Positions 1 to 4,802 of a DNA stretch of 5,893 nt are shown here, piece after piece. Where the stretch lies: contig SLGU01000258.1 in assembly GCA_007136525.1 (NCBI GenBank), forward strand, positions 1-5,893, read 5' to 3'. The notes below the pieces were generated by a model. The model ran no database searches. It was not told the DNA's origin and saw nothing but the letters and a program-made list of their open reading frames with translations. This DNA is from Desulfobacteraceae bacterium. GTDB taxonomy: Bacteria > Desulfobacterota > Desulfobacteria > Desulfobacterales > Desulfosalsimonadaceae. Positions within the stretch are counted from its first letter, which is position 1; each line of letters starts with the position of its first letter. Made by a program: the position numbers and the translations under genes.

Positions 1-1250
1 CGTGCCGGAATGCCCGCCGATCGCATGAGAAAGGCAAAAGCCGACGCATAGTGCTCGCAATACCCGCTTCGGGCGCTAAACAGAAAATCATCGACCGGAT
101 TTCTTCCGGCCAGGGGCGGCGTCAGGGTATATACAAAATCGTTATCCCGGAAATAATCCAGGGCACGGCTGATGACTTCTTCCGGGGTGTCGGAACTTTC
201 TGCCAGTCTTGCTGCAAGGGCTCGGCTTTCGGGGTTGCCCGATCCGGGCAGTCGGATCATCTCGTCACCGGGGAAGCCGGTCTCGCCGGTATGACCCCGC
301 AGATCGGATGTCATGACATAGCGCTTCGTCCGAAAAACAGGGTCCCGCGACAGGACGGTAAAATCCTCGTAAATGCTGCCGGAATCCGGTATAATTACCG
401 GGAAATCCAGGGCAAACAGCCAGCGGCTGCGGTGCGGTTCCAGGATCACTCTATAGGAAACACCGTCATTGATACCTGTCTCAGGCGGGGCCGACTCGCG
501 CACCGACCTCTCGTGGCGCCAGGTGTTCCCATCAAAATGAACAAAAACGACGCCGCGCCAGTAAAGCTGTTCAAAATCCGGAATGCCGTCGTCAAATTCC
601 ACCCGAAATGCGACCGAATTGTCCTCGACCAGGCGGGAAACCATGCCCGGCCGCAATGTTTCCGAGAACCCCGTGATGCCGAAGTCCGAACGGGGAATCC
701 CCACAAGACTGCCTTCCAACCGCGGGAACAGGAAAAAAAGAACCAGCATCAGCGGCAACGCCTGGGCCAGTATAACGGCGCTCAGACGAAAATGCGCCCT
801 CAGACGGCCTGCCGGATCATTGATGCGAACGAGGACTGCCGTGGTCACCAGCACGGAGACAAACATGTATATGGTCATCAAAAGCGTTTCTGACTGAAAA
901 AGGCTTGTTATAACGATAAAGTACGCCAGAAACACCGTGACCATGCCGTCCCGGTGGGTGGAAATCTCAAGTGGCTTGATGGCCGCCATGATGGCCAGGA
1001 GGCTGACATAGGCGGTTGCATCGATTCGTGTATGATAAGTCAGCAGCAGCCCGGCAAGGCCGATCACGGCAAGGGCGTTGCGGGCCAGCCGGCCCGGGGG
1101 GGGACGGTCGTGCTTGATGGCGACCATCACGTAAGTCCACATAAACGCGCACCAGGCAATAACCCACAGCGGCAGCCCGGCCACATGAGGCAGTATGGCC
1201 ACAAAAAGCGCGAAAAGAATCGGCGGGATATATTCTTGCCGTTTATCCAT
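1..1250 (-). CDS. tgpA: TgpA-like transmembrane transglutaminase (DUF3488 + transglutaminase core), 3' part cut by window edge
   Basis: The reading frame opens with ATG at 1250 and stays open to the left edge, giving 416 visible residues. The N-terminal ~175 residues are hydrophobic, with about six membrane segments (roughly 10-20, 25-45, 56-71, 80-92, 104-119, 121-141 and 156-176, some perhaps merging). A soluble part follows with YWRGVVFVHFDGNTWR at 230-245, a hallmark of the TgpA/DUF3488 family. The transglutaminase core begins near 360 and reaches GYCEHYASAF, where Cys398 is the expected nucleophile; the His and Asp of the triad lie beyond the edge. Family knowledge: these are inner-membrane proteins whose papain-like domain faces the periplasm, and Pseudomonas TgpA is essential. 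The true substrate is not known to me. The start overlaps the DUF58 stop by 8 bp (ATGGATAA), implying translational coupling. The frame contains a C8 homopolymer (1096-1103). Identity is sure; function in this organism is inferred. Confidence 0.93.
   Translation of the reverse strand, partial: MDKRQEYIPPILFALFVAILPHVAGLPLWVIAWCAFMWTYVMVAIKHDRPPPGRLARNALAVIGLAGLLLTYHTRIDATAYVSLLAIMAAIKPLEISTHRDGMVTVFLAYFIVITSLFQSETLLMTIYMFVSVLVTTAVLVRINDPAGRLRAHFRLSAVILAQALPLMLVLFFLFPRLEGSLVGIPRSDFGITGFSETLRPGMVSRLVEDNSVAFRVEFDDGIPDFEQLYWRGVVFVHFDGNTWRHERSVRESAPPETGINDGVSYRVILEPHRSRWLFALDFPVIIPDSGSIYEDFTVLSRDPVFRTKRYVMTSDLRGHTGETGFPGDEMIRLPGSGNPESRALAARLAESSDTPEEVISRALDYFRDNDFVYTLTPPLAGRNPVDDFLFSARSGYCEHYASAFAFLMRSAGIPA
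1096..1103. repeat. Homopolymer of 8 G (C8 in the tgpA coding strand)
   Basis: Eight consecutive G on the plus strand read as CCC CCC CC in tgpA, encoding the Pro-Pro-Pro of the hydrophilic loop near residues 50-52, just after the first membrane segments. Tracts of this length can slip in replication or sequencing. The frame as given is intact. Confidence 0.6.
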
Positions 1251-2178
1251 CGGCGCCACCATCCTCGAAAACCGCCAGTGCTTTCAAGCATCTGTGCCTG
1301 TGCGCATCCCCACTGCCCGGCGGAATGGTTTTCCCCGGCAGCACAAGGCCATATCGCAGGTTTTCCCTGTTTGCCCGCAGAATCATGCCGCACAATTTCG
1401 ACAGCCGGTCTTCCGTATGACTGCCTCCCACCTTGTTGAAATCAAAAACAACAACGGCGCGCCTTGCCCCACCACCAAAATCTTTTGCAAATAAGCCGTG
1501 ACCCCTCGAAAGCGCCTTCCATGCAATATGCCGGAATGAGTCACCGGGCTGATAGGTTTTCAACCCCTTGTAATCATCAACGCCCGAGGCAAGGCCTGAT
1601 TTCCGGCCGCCTTTATCGATATCATGGTCACGAATCGGCGTGAAGACGCCTTTTGGAAAGGGATATACCGTGCAGTCGCTGCCCGGCCTCAAAACGGACC
1701 AGGCACTGAAAAGTCCCACCGGGTAGACGGTTGAAACCATGAACGACTCGGGGATCAAAAGACCCCGTTGCTGTGCCGGCACGGATACGGGAACGCCCTC
1801 ATCGACCCGGGCGTGAAGGTCCGGTTTTTCACTTGTGTATTGTCCGGCGGATACGGATACAGCTTTTCGGGCATGGCGGCCGGCGTAAAACAGGACGTTG
1901 AAAACGGCATCGTCACCGGCAAACACCGGGGCCGCAGAAACAGACAACACCTGCAACCCCAGGAGGTTTCGGTAGGTATGGATCATGGAAACAAGGAGGA
2001 TGCCCCCCAGGAGAAAAACCAGTAAAAACCCGAGATTGTTGTTGTAGTTGATCGAACCGGCAAGCATGGCGATGAGCACCACGATGAAGAGCAGTCCCTG
2101 CCGTGTCGGAAATATGTATACCCGGTGACGGTCAAGAACGACCGGAAGGGGCGTCGGTTTTTTAGAACTGAACATCAT
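1243..2178 (-). CDS. DUF58 family membrane-anchored protein
   Basis: A 311-residue protein with a short basic N-terminus and two hydrophobic helices (about 28-42 and 49-67), then an extracytoplasmic-like beta region containing YPVGLFSAW (152-160). The DUF58 signature follows at 203-225: YKGLKTYQPGD, then FRHIAWKALSRG. The C-terminal part (from about 240, VVVFDF, then a RLSKLCGMILRAN segment and YGLVLPG) matches the von Willebrand A-like half of this subgroup. Family knowledge: DUF58 genes sit almost invariably beside MoxR ATPases, which are thought to act on them as chaperone partners, but no biochemical activity is firmly assigned. It lies 44 bp after moxR and overlaps the transglutaminase start by 8 bp. 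Two adjacent ATGs (2178 and 2175) are possible starts. The Shine-Dalgarno is poor (GAAG only, immediately ahead of the ATGs), so its translation may depend on upstream ribosomes. Length is slightly short but complete. Confidence 0.93.
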   Translation of the reverse strand: MMFSSKKPTPLPVVLDRHRVYIFPTRQGLLFIVVLIAMLAGSINYNNNLGFLLVFLLGGILLVSMIHTYRNLLGLQVLSVSAAPVFAGDDAVFNVLFYAGRHARKAVSVSAGQYTSEKPDLHARVDEGVPVSVPAQQRGLLIPESFMVSTVYPVGLFSAWSVLRPGSDCTVYPFPKGVFTPIRDHDIDKGGRKSGLASGVDDYKGLKTYQPGDSFRHIAWKALSRGHGLFAKDFGGGARRAVVVFDFNKVGGSHTEDRLSKLCGMILRANRENLRYGLVLPGKTIPPGSGDAHRHRCLKALAVFEDGGADG

Positions 2179-2222
2179 CTTCAGTAAGGTTTTTGAAAAG
2201 TTTTGATATATCCTGAATATGC
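2179..2222 (-). other. AT-rich 44-bp moxR/DUF58 intergenic spacer
   Basis: This is the only sizeable gap inside the leftward gene cluster. It is AT-rich (short runs of A and T, and GATATATC) but has no convincing hairpin plus T-run and no clear Shine-Dalgarno before the DUF58 gene. It holds no terminator I can see, so the cluster is probably transcribed through it. Confidence 0.4.
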
Positions 2223-3143
2223 CTATACCGGGACCGGGACCTCCGAAAAAAGGGACATCAGCCGGGGTTCAGGAATTTCCATCCGATCACTGCCGCTTCG
2301 AAGCCGGTGCCCGGCCACCTGAAAAAGCACCTTTTTGAGATCCTCCGGTACGGCATAGGTTCTTCCCTGGATGAACGCCCAGGAACGGGCGGCCATGGCA
2401 AGTGCGATCCCCGCCCGCGGAGACAGACCAATATGGAAATGCGGCGCATTGCGGGTATAGGCAATGATATTCTGGAGGTACTCGAGAAAACTGTCGGACA
2501 AATGCACGGTGCCGACTTTTTCCTGTACGTCGATGACGTCGTCTTCAGTCATGCAGGGCTTTATGCCTGCCAGCGCCTTCTGGGTCCCGCCGCCCCTGAT
2601 AATGTCCTTTTCAGCGCCGCGATCCGGGTACCCGACGGTGATGCGCATGAGGAAACGGTCCATCTGGGATTCCGGCAATGGAAACGTTCCGGCGTATTCC
2701 AGGGGGTTTTGGGTGGCGATAACGAAAAAAGGCGGAACCAGGTCGCGGGTTTCCCCCTCGATGGTCACCTGCCCTTCCTCCATGGCCTCAAGCAATGCAC
2801 TCTGGGTCTTGGGCATGGCCCGGTTGATCTCATCCACCAGCAGCACCTGGGTGAATATGGGCCCCTGGTGGAAATAAAAACTCCCAGAATTCTGATCATA
2901 GATCGACACGCCCAAAATATCCCCGGGCAGCATGTCCGAAGTAAACTGTACCCGTTGGAAAGTCAGGCCGAGGCATTTTGCGAGCACCTTGGCAAGGGTG
3001 GTCTTACCGATTCCCGGCCTGTCCTCGATCAGAAGGTGTCCGCCTGCAAAAAGGCATGTCAGGGCCAATCGTATCTGGGGTTCTTTACCAAGCACAACGG
3101 TGCTGATGCGCGCCACAATCTGTTCAAAACGTTGTGTATCCAT
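2223..3143 (-). CDS. moxR: MoxR-family AAA+ ATPase
   Basis: A complete 306-residue AAA+ protein. The Walker A segment is EDRPGIGKTTLAK (40-52) and Walker B is VLLVDEINRA (100-109), followed by the MoxR-typical stretch KTQSALLEAMEEGQVTIEG. Sensor 1 is ATQNP (143-147), the FPLPESQMDRF block is at 154-164, and the sensor 2 region is GLSPRAG (239-245). Length and motif order are normal for the family (about 300-330 residues), with no active-site loss. Family knowledge: MoxR ATPases are cytoplasmic chaperone-like machines that work with neighbouring DUF58/von Willebrand A proteins in assembling or maturing envelope or metal-enzyme complexes. The gene follows nadA after only 8 bp and precedes DUF58 by 44 bp, so it should be co-transcribed from the nadA promoter. 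The start at 3143 is the first ATG in frame after the nadA stop and has AGGA 3 nt upstream, which is rather close. The specific client is unknown, presumably the DUF58 and transglutaminase partners. Confidence 0.96.
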   Translation of the reverse strand: MDTQRFEQIVARISTVVLGKEPQIRLALTCLFAGGHLLIEDRPGIGKTTLAKVLAKCLGLTFQRVQFTSDMLPGDILGVSIYDQNSGSFYFHQGPIFTQVLLVDEINRAMPKTQSALLEAMEEGQVTIEGETRDLVPPFFVIATQNPLEYAGTFPLPESQMDRFLMRITVGYPDRGAEKDIIRGGGTQKALAGIKPCMTEDDVIDVQEKVGTVHLSDSFLEYLQNIIAYTRNAPHFHIGLSPRAGIALAMAARSWAFIQGRTYAVPEDLKKVLFQVAGHRLRSGSDRMEIPEPRLMSLFSEVPVPV

Positions 3144-3146
3144 AAG

Positions 3147-3150
3147 TCCT
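3147..3150 (-). promoter_or_regulatory. moxR ribosome binding site (AGGA)
   Basis: On the minus strand AGGA lies 3 nt before the moxR ATG and just after the nadA TAA. The spacing is shorter than optimal. With only 8 bp between the cistrons, re-initiation by ribosomes leaving nadA is likely. Confidence 0.5.
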
Positions 3151-3151
3151 G

Positions 3152-4216
3152 TTAAGCCTTATTTTTCAGGTTTTCTGCAAAATCAAGCATCCGTCGGATA
3201 GGGATGACCGCCTTTTCCCGGATTTCCGAATCAATTAAAATTTCATTTGAACCCGTTTTCAACGTTTCAGCCAGATTCTGCAAGCTGTTCATGCCCATCC
3301 AGGGGCATTCAGCACAGGCCTGGCACGTGGCGCCCTCCCCGACCGTGGGCGCCTCGATCAGCATTCGATCCGGCGCGGCCTGCCGCATCTTGTAAAAAAT
3401 CCCCTTATCTGTCGCCACAATGAAGGTCTTGTTGGGCATGGACGAAACGGCCTGGATCAGGGCAGTGGTGGAGCCCACGACATCGGCCAGTGCGATGACG
3501 CTTTCCGGGGACTCCGGGTGAACCAGTATCGCTGCATCCGGGTGCAGCCTGGCAAGCCTTTGAAGGGCCACGGATTTGAATTCTTCATGGACCACGCAGG
3601 AACCGGGCCACAGCAGCATGTCGGCGCCGGTTGCTTCCCGCAGGTAACTGCCGAGGTGCTTGTCCGGCGCCCAGAGAATCTTTTCCCCGCGGGCAGCCAG
3701 GTGCCTGATCACGGGAACCGCGATGCTCGAGGTCACCACCCAATCGGCGCGCGCCTTTACCCGTGCACTGGTGTTTGCGTACACCACGACGGTATGCGCC
3801 GGGTGCCGGTCGCAGAAATCAATAAACGGCCCCGGGAGGCAGGCTTCGTCCAGGCTGCATGTGGCGCCAGGGTCGGGCATGATGACCCGTTTTTCCGGGT
3901 TTAAAATTTTTGCTGTTTCCCCCATGAACCGGACCCCCGCCACAACGAGGGTTTCGGCTGTCTGCCGGGCGCCGAAACGGGCCATCTCCAGGGAATCGGC
4001 CACGCAACCACCGGTCTGTTCCGCCAGGGCCTGGAGGTCTGCGTGGGTATAGTAATGCGCAACAAGCACAGCGTTCTGTGCGGCAAGCATGGCCTCGATG
4101 TCTTTAATCAACTTCTCCTTGTCAGCGCCGGAAAGCGGCGGCCAGGAAGGATGATCAGGCACGGCGATCGGCGCTATGTCCGGAAACGCATCTGTTGGCG
4201 TATTTGATGAAGACAT
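3152..4216 (-). CDS. nadA: Quinolinate synthase NadA
   Basis: A 354-residue enzyme that condenses iminoaspartate (from NadB) with dihydroxyacetone phosphate to give quinolinate, the de novo NAD precursor, using an oxygen-sensitive [4Fe-4S] cluster in the cytoplasm. Conserved landmarks are [10 protein letters not shown] (53-62), [10 protein letters not shown] (74-83), [10 protein letters not shown] (96-105), [14 protein letters not shown] (146-159), WAPDKHLG (182-189) and LVHPESPE (231-238). The cluster-ligand regions are ATCSLDEAC (Cys120, perhaps Cys126), [11 protein letters not shown] (Cys207) and [15 protein letters not shown] (Cys298, 301, 304), corresponding to the three E. coli ligand positions. 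All are present, so it should be active. Length and sequence resemble the longer E. coli-type NadA. The ATG at 4216 has GGAGAGA upstream at 8-nt spacing. It is the first gene of a leftward cluster whose next member, moxR, begins 8 bp after its stop. nadB and nadC are not in the window. Confidence 0.98.
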   Translation of the reverse strand: MSSSNTPTDAFPDIAPIAVPDHPSWPPLSGADKEKLIKDIEAMLAAQNAVLVAHYYTHADLQALAEQTGGCVADSLEMARFGARQTAETLVVAGVRFMGETAKILNPEKRVIMPDPGATCSLDEACLPGPFIDFCDRHPAHTVVVYANTSARVKARADWVVTSSIAVPVIRHLAARGEKILWAPDKHLGSYLREATGADMLLWPGSCVVHEEFKSVALQRLARLHPDAAILVHPESPESVIALADVVGSTTALIQAVSSMPNKTFIVATDKGIFYKMRQAAPDRMLIEAPTVGEGATCQACAECPWMGMNSLQNLAETLKTGSNEILIDSEIREKAVIPIRRMLDFAENLKNKA

Positions 4217-4221
4217 GATGA

Positions 4222-4228
4222 TCTCTCC
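4222..4228 (-). promoter_or_regulatory. nadA ribosome binding site (GGAGAGA)
   Basis: GGAGAGA on the minus strand, with its GGAG core 8 nt from the nadA ATG. It is a good match to the 16S anti-Shine-Dalgarno and fixes the start at 4216. Confidence 0.8.
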
Positions 4229-4234
4229 GGGTAT

Positions 4235-4273
4235 TCATGTTAACTTAATACAAGGTCCCTCTTGTCATGTTAA
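4235..4273 (-). repeat. Exact 9-bp direct repeat TTAACATGA flanking the nadA promoter core
   Basis: On the minus strand TTAACATGA occurs at 4273-4265 and again at 4243-4235, 30 bp apart start to start, about three helical turns. The upstream copy contains the proposed -35 hexamer and the downstream copy covers the predicted transcription start. This placement fits a repressor binding two half-sites around the promoter. No regulator is identified; chance in AT-rich DNA remains possible. Confidence 0.5.
4245..4273 (-). promoter_or_regulatory. Probable sigma-70 promoter of nadA-moxR-DUF58-tgpA
   Basis: Minus-strand -35 TTAACA (4273-4268, 5 of 6 to TTGACA), a 17-bp spacer, and -10 TATTAA (4250-4245, 4 of 6 to TATAAT). 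The predicted start near 4238 leaves a leader of about 22 nt, just enough for the GGAGAGA ribosome binding site. It is the best-spaced pair in the divergent region. Confidence 0.55.
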
Positions 4274-4298
4274 GACGGCACGCCGGCAATAACAATCC

Positions 4299-4331
4299 GG
4301 GGCAACCTGTTTGCGCGTGAAAAACAGCCCC
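4299..4331. other. Bulged inverted repeat in the divergent intergenic region
   Basis: CTGTTT (4307-4312) pairs with AAACAG (4322-4327) around a 9-nt loop. Immediately outside, GGGG (4299-4302) pairs with CCCC (4328-4331), with a one-sided CAAC bulge. There are ten base pairs in all and no T-run on either strand, so it is not a standard terminator. It lies upstream of the proposed nadA promoter and of the zinc-ribbon promoter, so it is not in either predicted transcript. It could be a protein-binding palindrome, or part of a leader if transcription starts further out. Confidence 0.35.
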
Positions 4332-4400
4332 AGCAGCGTCTCAGGTCATGGCCCGCCGACAAAAAAAGGCCGGCGAAGATGATTTTTCCGGAATTTTTGT

Positions 4401-4429
4401 TTGTATCGCGGCGGAGGGATTATTATATT
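4401..4429 (+). promoter_or_regulatory. Possible promoter of the zinc-ribbon gene
   Basis: The AT-rich tract has a -10-like TATATT (4424-4429, 5 of 6) with a weak -35-like TTGTAT (4401-4406) at 17 bp. An alternative pair is TTGTTT (4397-4402) with TATTAT (4421-4426) at 18 bp. Either start would give a leader of about 50 nt. The -10 element is convincing, the -35 is poor. Confidence 0.4.
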
Positions 4430-4473
4430 TAGTTCATATTGCTCATAACCAAAACAAAAACGTTCACTTTACC

Positions 4474-4480
4474 AAGGAGG
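4474..4480 (+). promoter_or_regulatory. Strong ribosome binding site AAGGAGG
   Basis: A near-perfect Shine-Dalgarno 6 nt before the ATG at 4487. It decides the start of the zinc-ribbon gene against the in-frame ATG at 4439, which has no comparable site, and suggests high translation. Confidence 0.85.
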
Positions 4481-4486
4481 CAACAG

Positions 4487-4696
4487 ATGACATCTCATGG
4501 CGGTTCGACCCCACTGCATTGCCCGGGTTTTGAATCTTTCAAGAGCCTCAGCGCTTTTACCTGCAAATGCCCGGAATGCGGGGCGGAGATCGAAATCTTC
4601 TCAGACGAATTTGACCGGCCCCATAAATGCCCGGAATGCAGCAAACCCGTGGATTTCAGCCAGTGCAGCATTGAAGGGTCCGGCGGGAAACAATAA
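4487..4696 (+). CDS. Small cysteine-rich zinc-ribbon protein, function unknown
   Basis: A 69-residue protein with seven cysteines. Two CPEC knuckles (Cys28/31 and Cys48/51), exactly 20 residues apart, form a likely four-cysteine zinc ribbon. Between them is the acidic, hydrophobic segment EIEIFSDEFDRPHK. Extra cysteines are at 12 (HCPGF), 26 and 60 (FSQC). There is no signal peptide or membrane segment, so it should be cytoplasmic. The start at 4487 is chosen for its AAGGAGG at 6 nt. I do not recognise a named family, though short proteins with this FSDEFD spacer look familiar from anaerobes; that is memory, not a search. It stands alone on the plus strand, divergent from nadA and convergent with the NifS-like gene, with its own promoter-like tract and a downstream hairpin. 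Roles in metal binding, as a redox or sulfur carrier, or as a nucleic-acid or protein adaptor are all open. Confidence 0.87.
   Translation: MTSHGGSTPLHCPGFESFKSLSAFTCKCPECGAEIEIFSDEFDRPHKCPECSKPVDFSQCSIEGSGGKQ
4565..4639 (+). repeat. 15-bp exact direct repeat encoding the two zinc knuckles
   Basis: AAATGCCCGGAATGC occurs at 4565-4579 and 4625-4639, exactly 60 bp apart and in the same frame, each encoding Lys-Cys-Pro-Glu-Cys. Identical codons at both knuckles hint at an internal duplication or gene conversion, or simply at shared codon preference. Confidence 0.8.
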
Positions 4697-4713
4697 CCAC
4701 GGAAGAATGGCGA

Positions 4714-4762
4714 TGCCAGGACTACGGGGAAACCGCCTTGCGGTTTCCCCGCGCTCCTGGCA
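4714..4762. terminator. Two-tier inverted repeat between convergent genes, probable bidirectional terminator
   Basis: The inner stem of 12 perfect base pairs (4725-4736 with 4740-4751) closes a 3-nt loop CTT. A symmetrical 3x3 internal loop separates it from an outer 8-bp stem (4714-4721 with 4755-4762). The hairpin starts 17 bp after the zinc-ribbon stop and ends 16 bp before the NifS-like stop. Neither strand has a T-run directly after it, so it is either an L-shaped/hairpin-only terminator or a 3'-end stabiliser. The position between convergent genes supports a terminator role for both. Confidence 0.7.
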
Positions 4763-4767
4763 GACGG

Positions 4768-4802
4768 ACTCAAGGCCATCAACTAATATTTGAGTGGTTT
4801 TT
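4768..4802 (+). terminator. Weak second hairpin with T5 run, possible terminator for the zinc-ribbon gene
   Basis: ACTCAA (4768-4773) pairs with TTGAGT (4790-4795) across a 16-nt loop, followed by GG and TTTTT (4798-4802). The stem is short and AT-rich, so alone it would be weak. It overlaps the 3' end of the NifS-like gene. It may act as a backup to the stronger hairpin just upstream. Confidence 0.3.

Noticed and set aside
51..893. Long plus-strand open frame opposite the transglutaminase gene
   Set aside because: The opposite strand encodes a clear TgpA family protein with YWRG and GYCEHYAS motifs. The plus-strand product has no recognisable domain and no good ribosome binding site; it is a shadow frame.
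2307..3155. 282-codon plus-strand frame opposite moxR
   Set aside because: It is fully antisense to a canonical AAA+ ATPase, with low-complexity composition and no domain. It arises from codon bias.
3713..3760. Apparently odd TSSIA sequence in NadA in place of the TSSNA seen in many homologues
   Set aside because: As I recall, E. coli NadA has the same [10 protein letters not shown] sequence, so this is normal for the E. coli-type subgroup.
4354..4375. Short CGCCG / CGGCG inverted repeat around an A7 tract
   Set aside because: It has only five pairs, a loop that is mostly A, and no T-run or consistent placement; it is probably chance in GC-rich sequence.
4439..4486. Upstream in-frame ATG that would add 16 residues to the zinc-ribbon protein
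   Set aside because: It has no Shine-Dalgarno, lies just after the -10-like tract, and AAGGAGG at 4474-4480 points to ATG 4487.
4348..4533. 61-codon plus-strand frame starting before the zinc-ribbon gene
   Set aside because: It overlaps the proposed promoter, the strong Shine-Dalgarno and the start of the better-supported zinc-ribbon gene in another frame, and has no ribosome binding site of its own.
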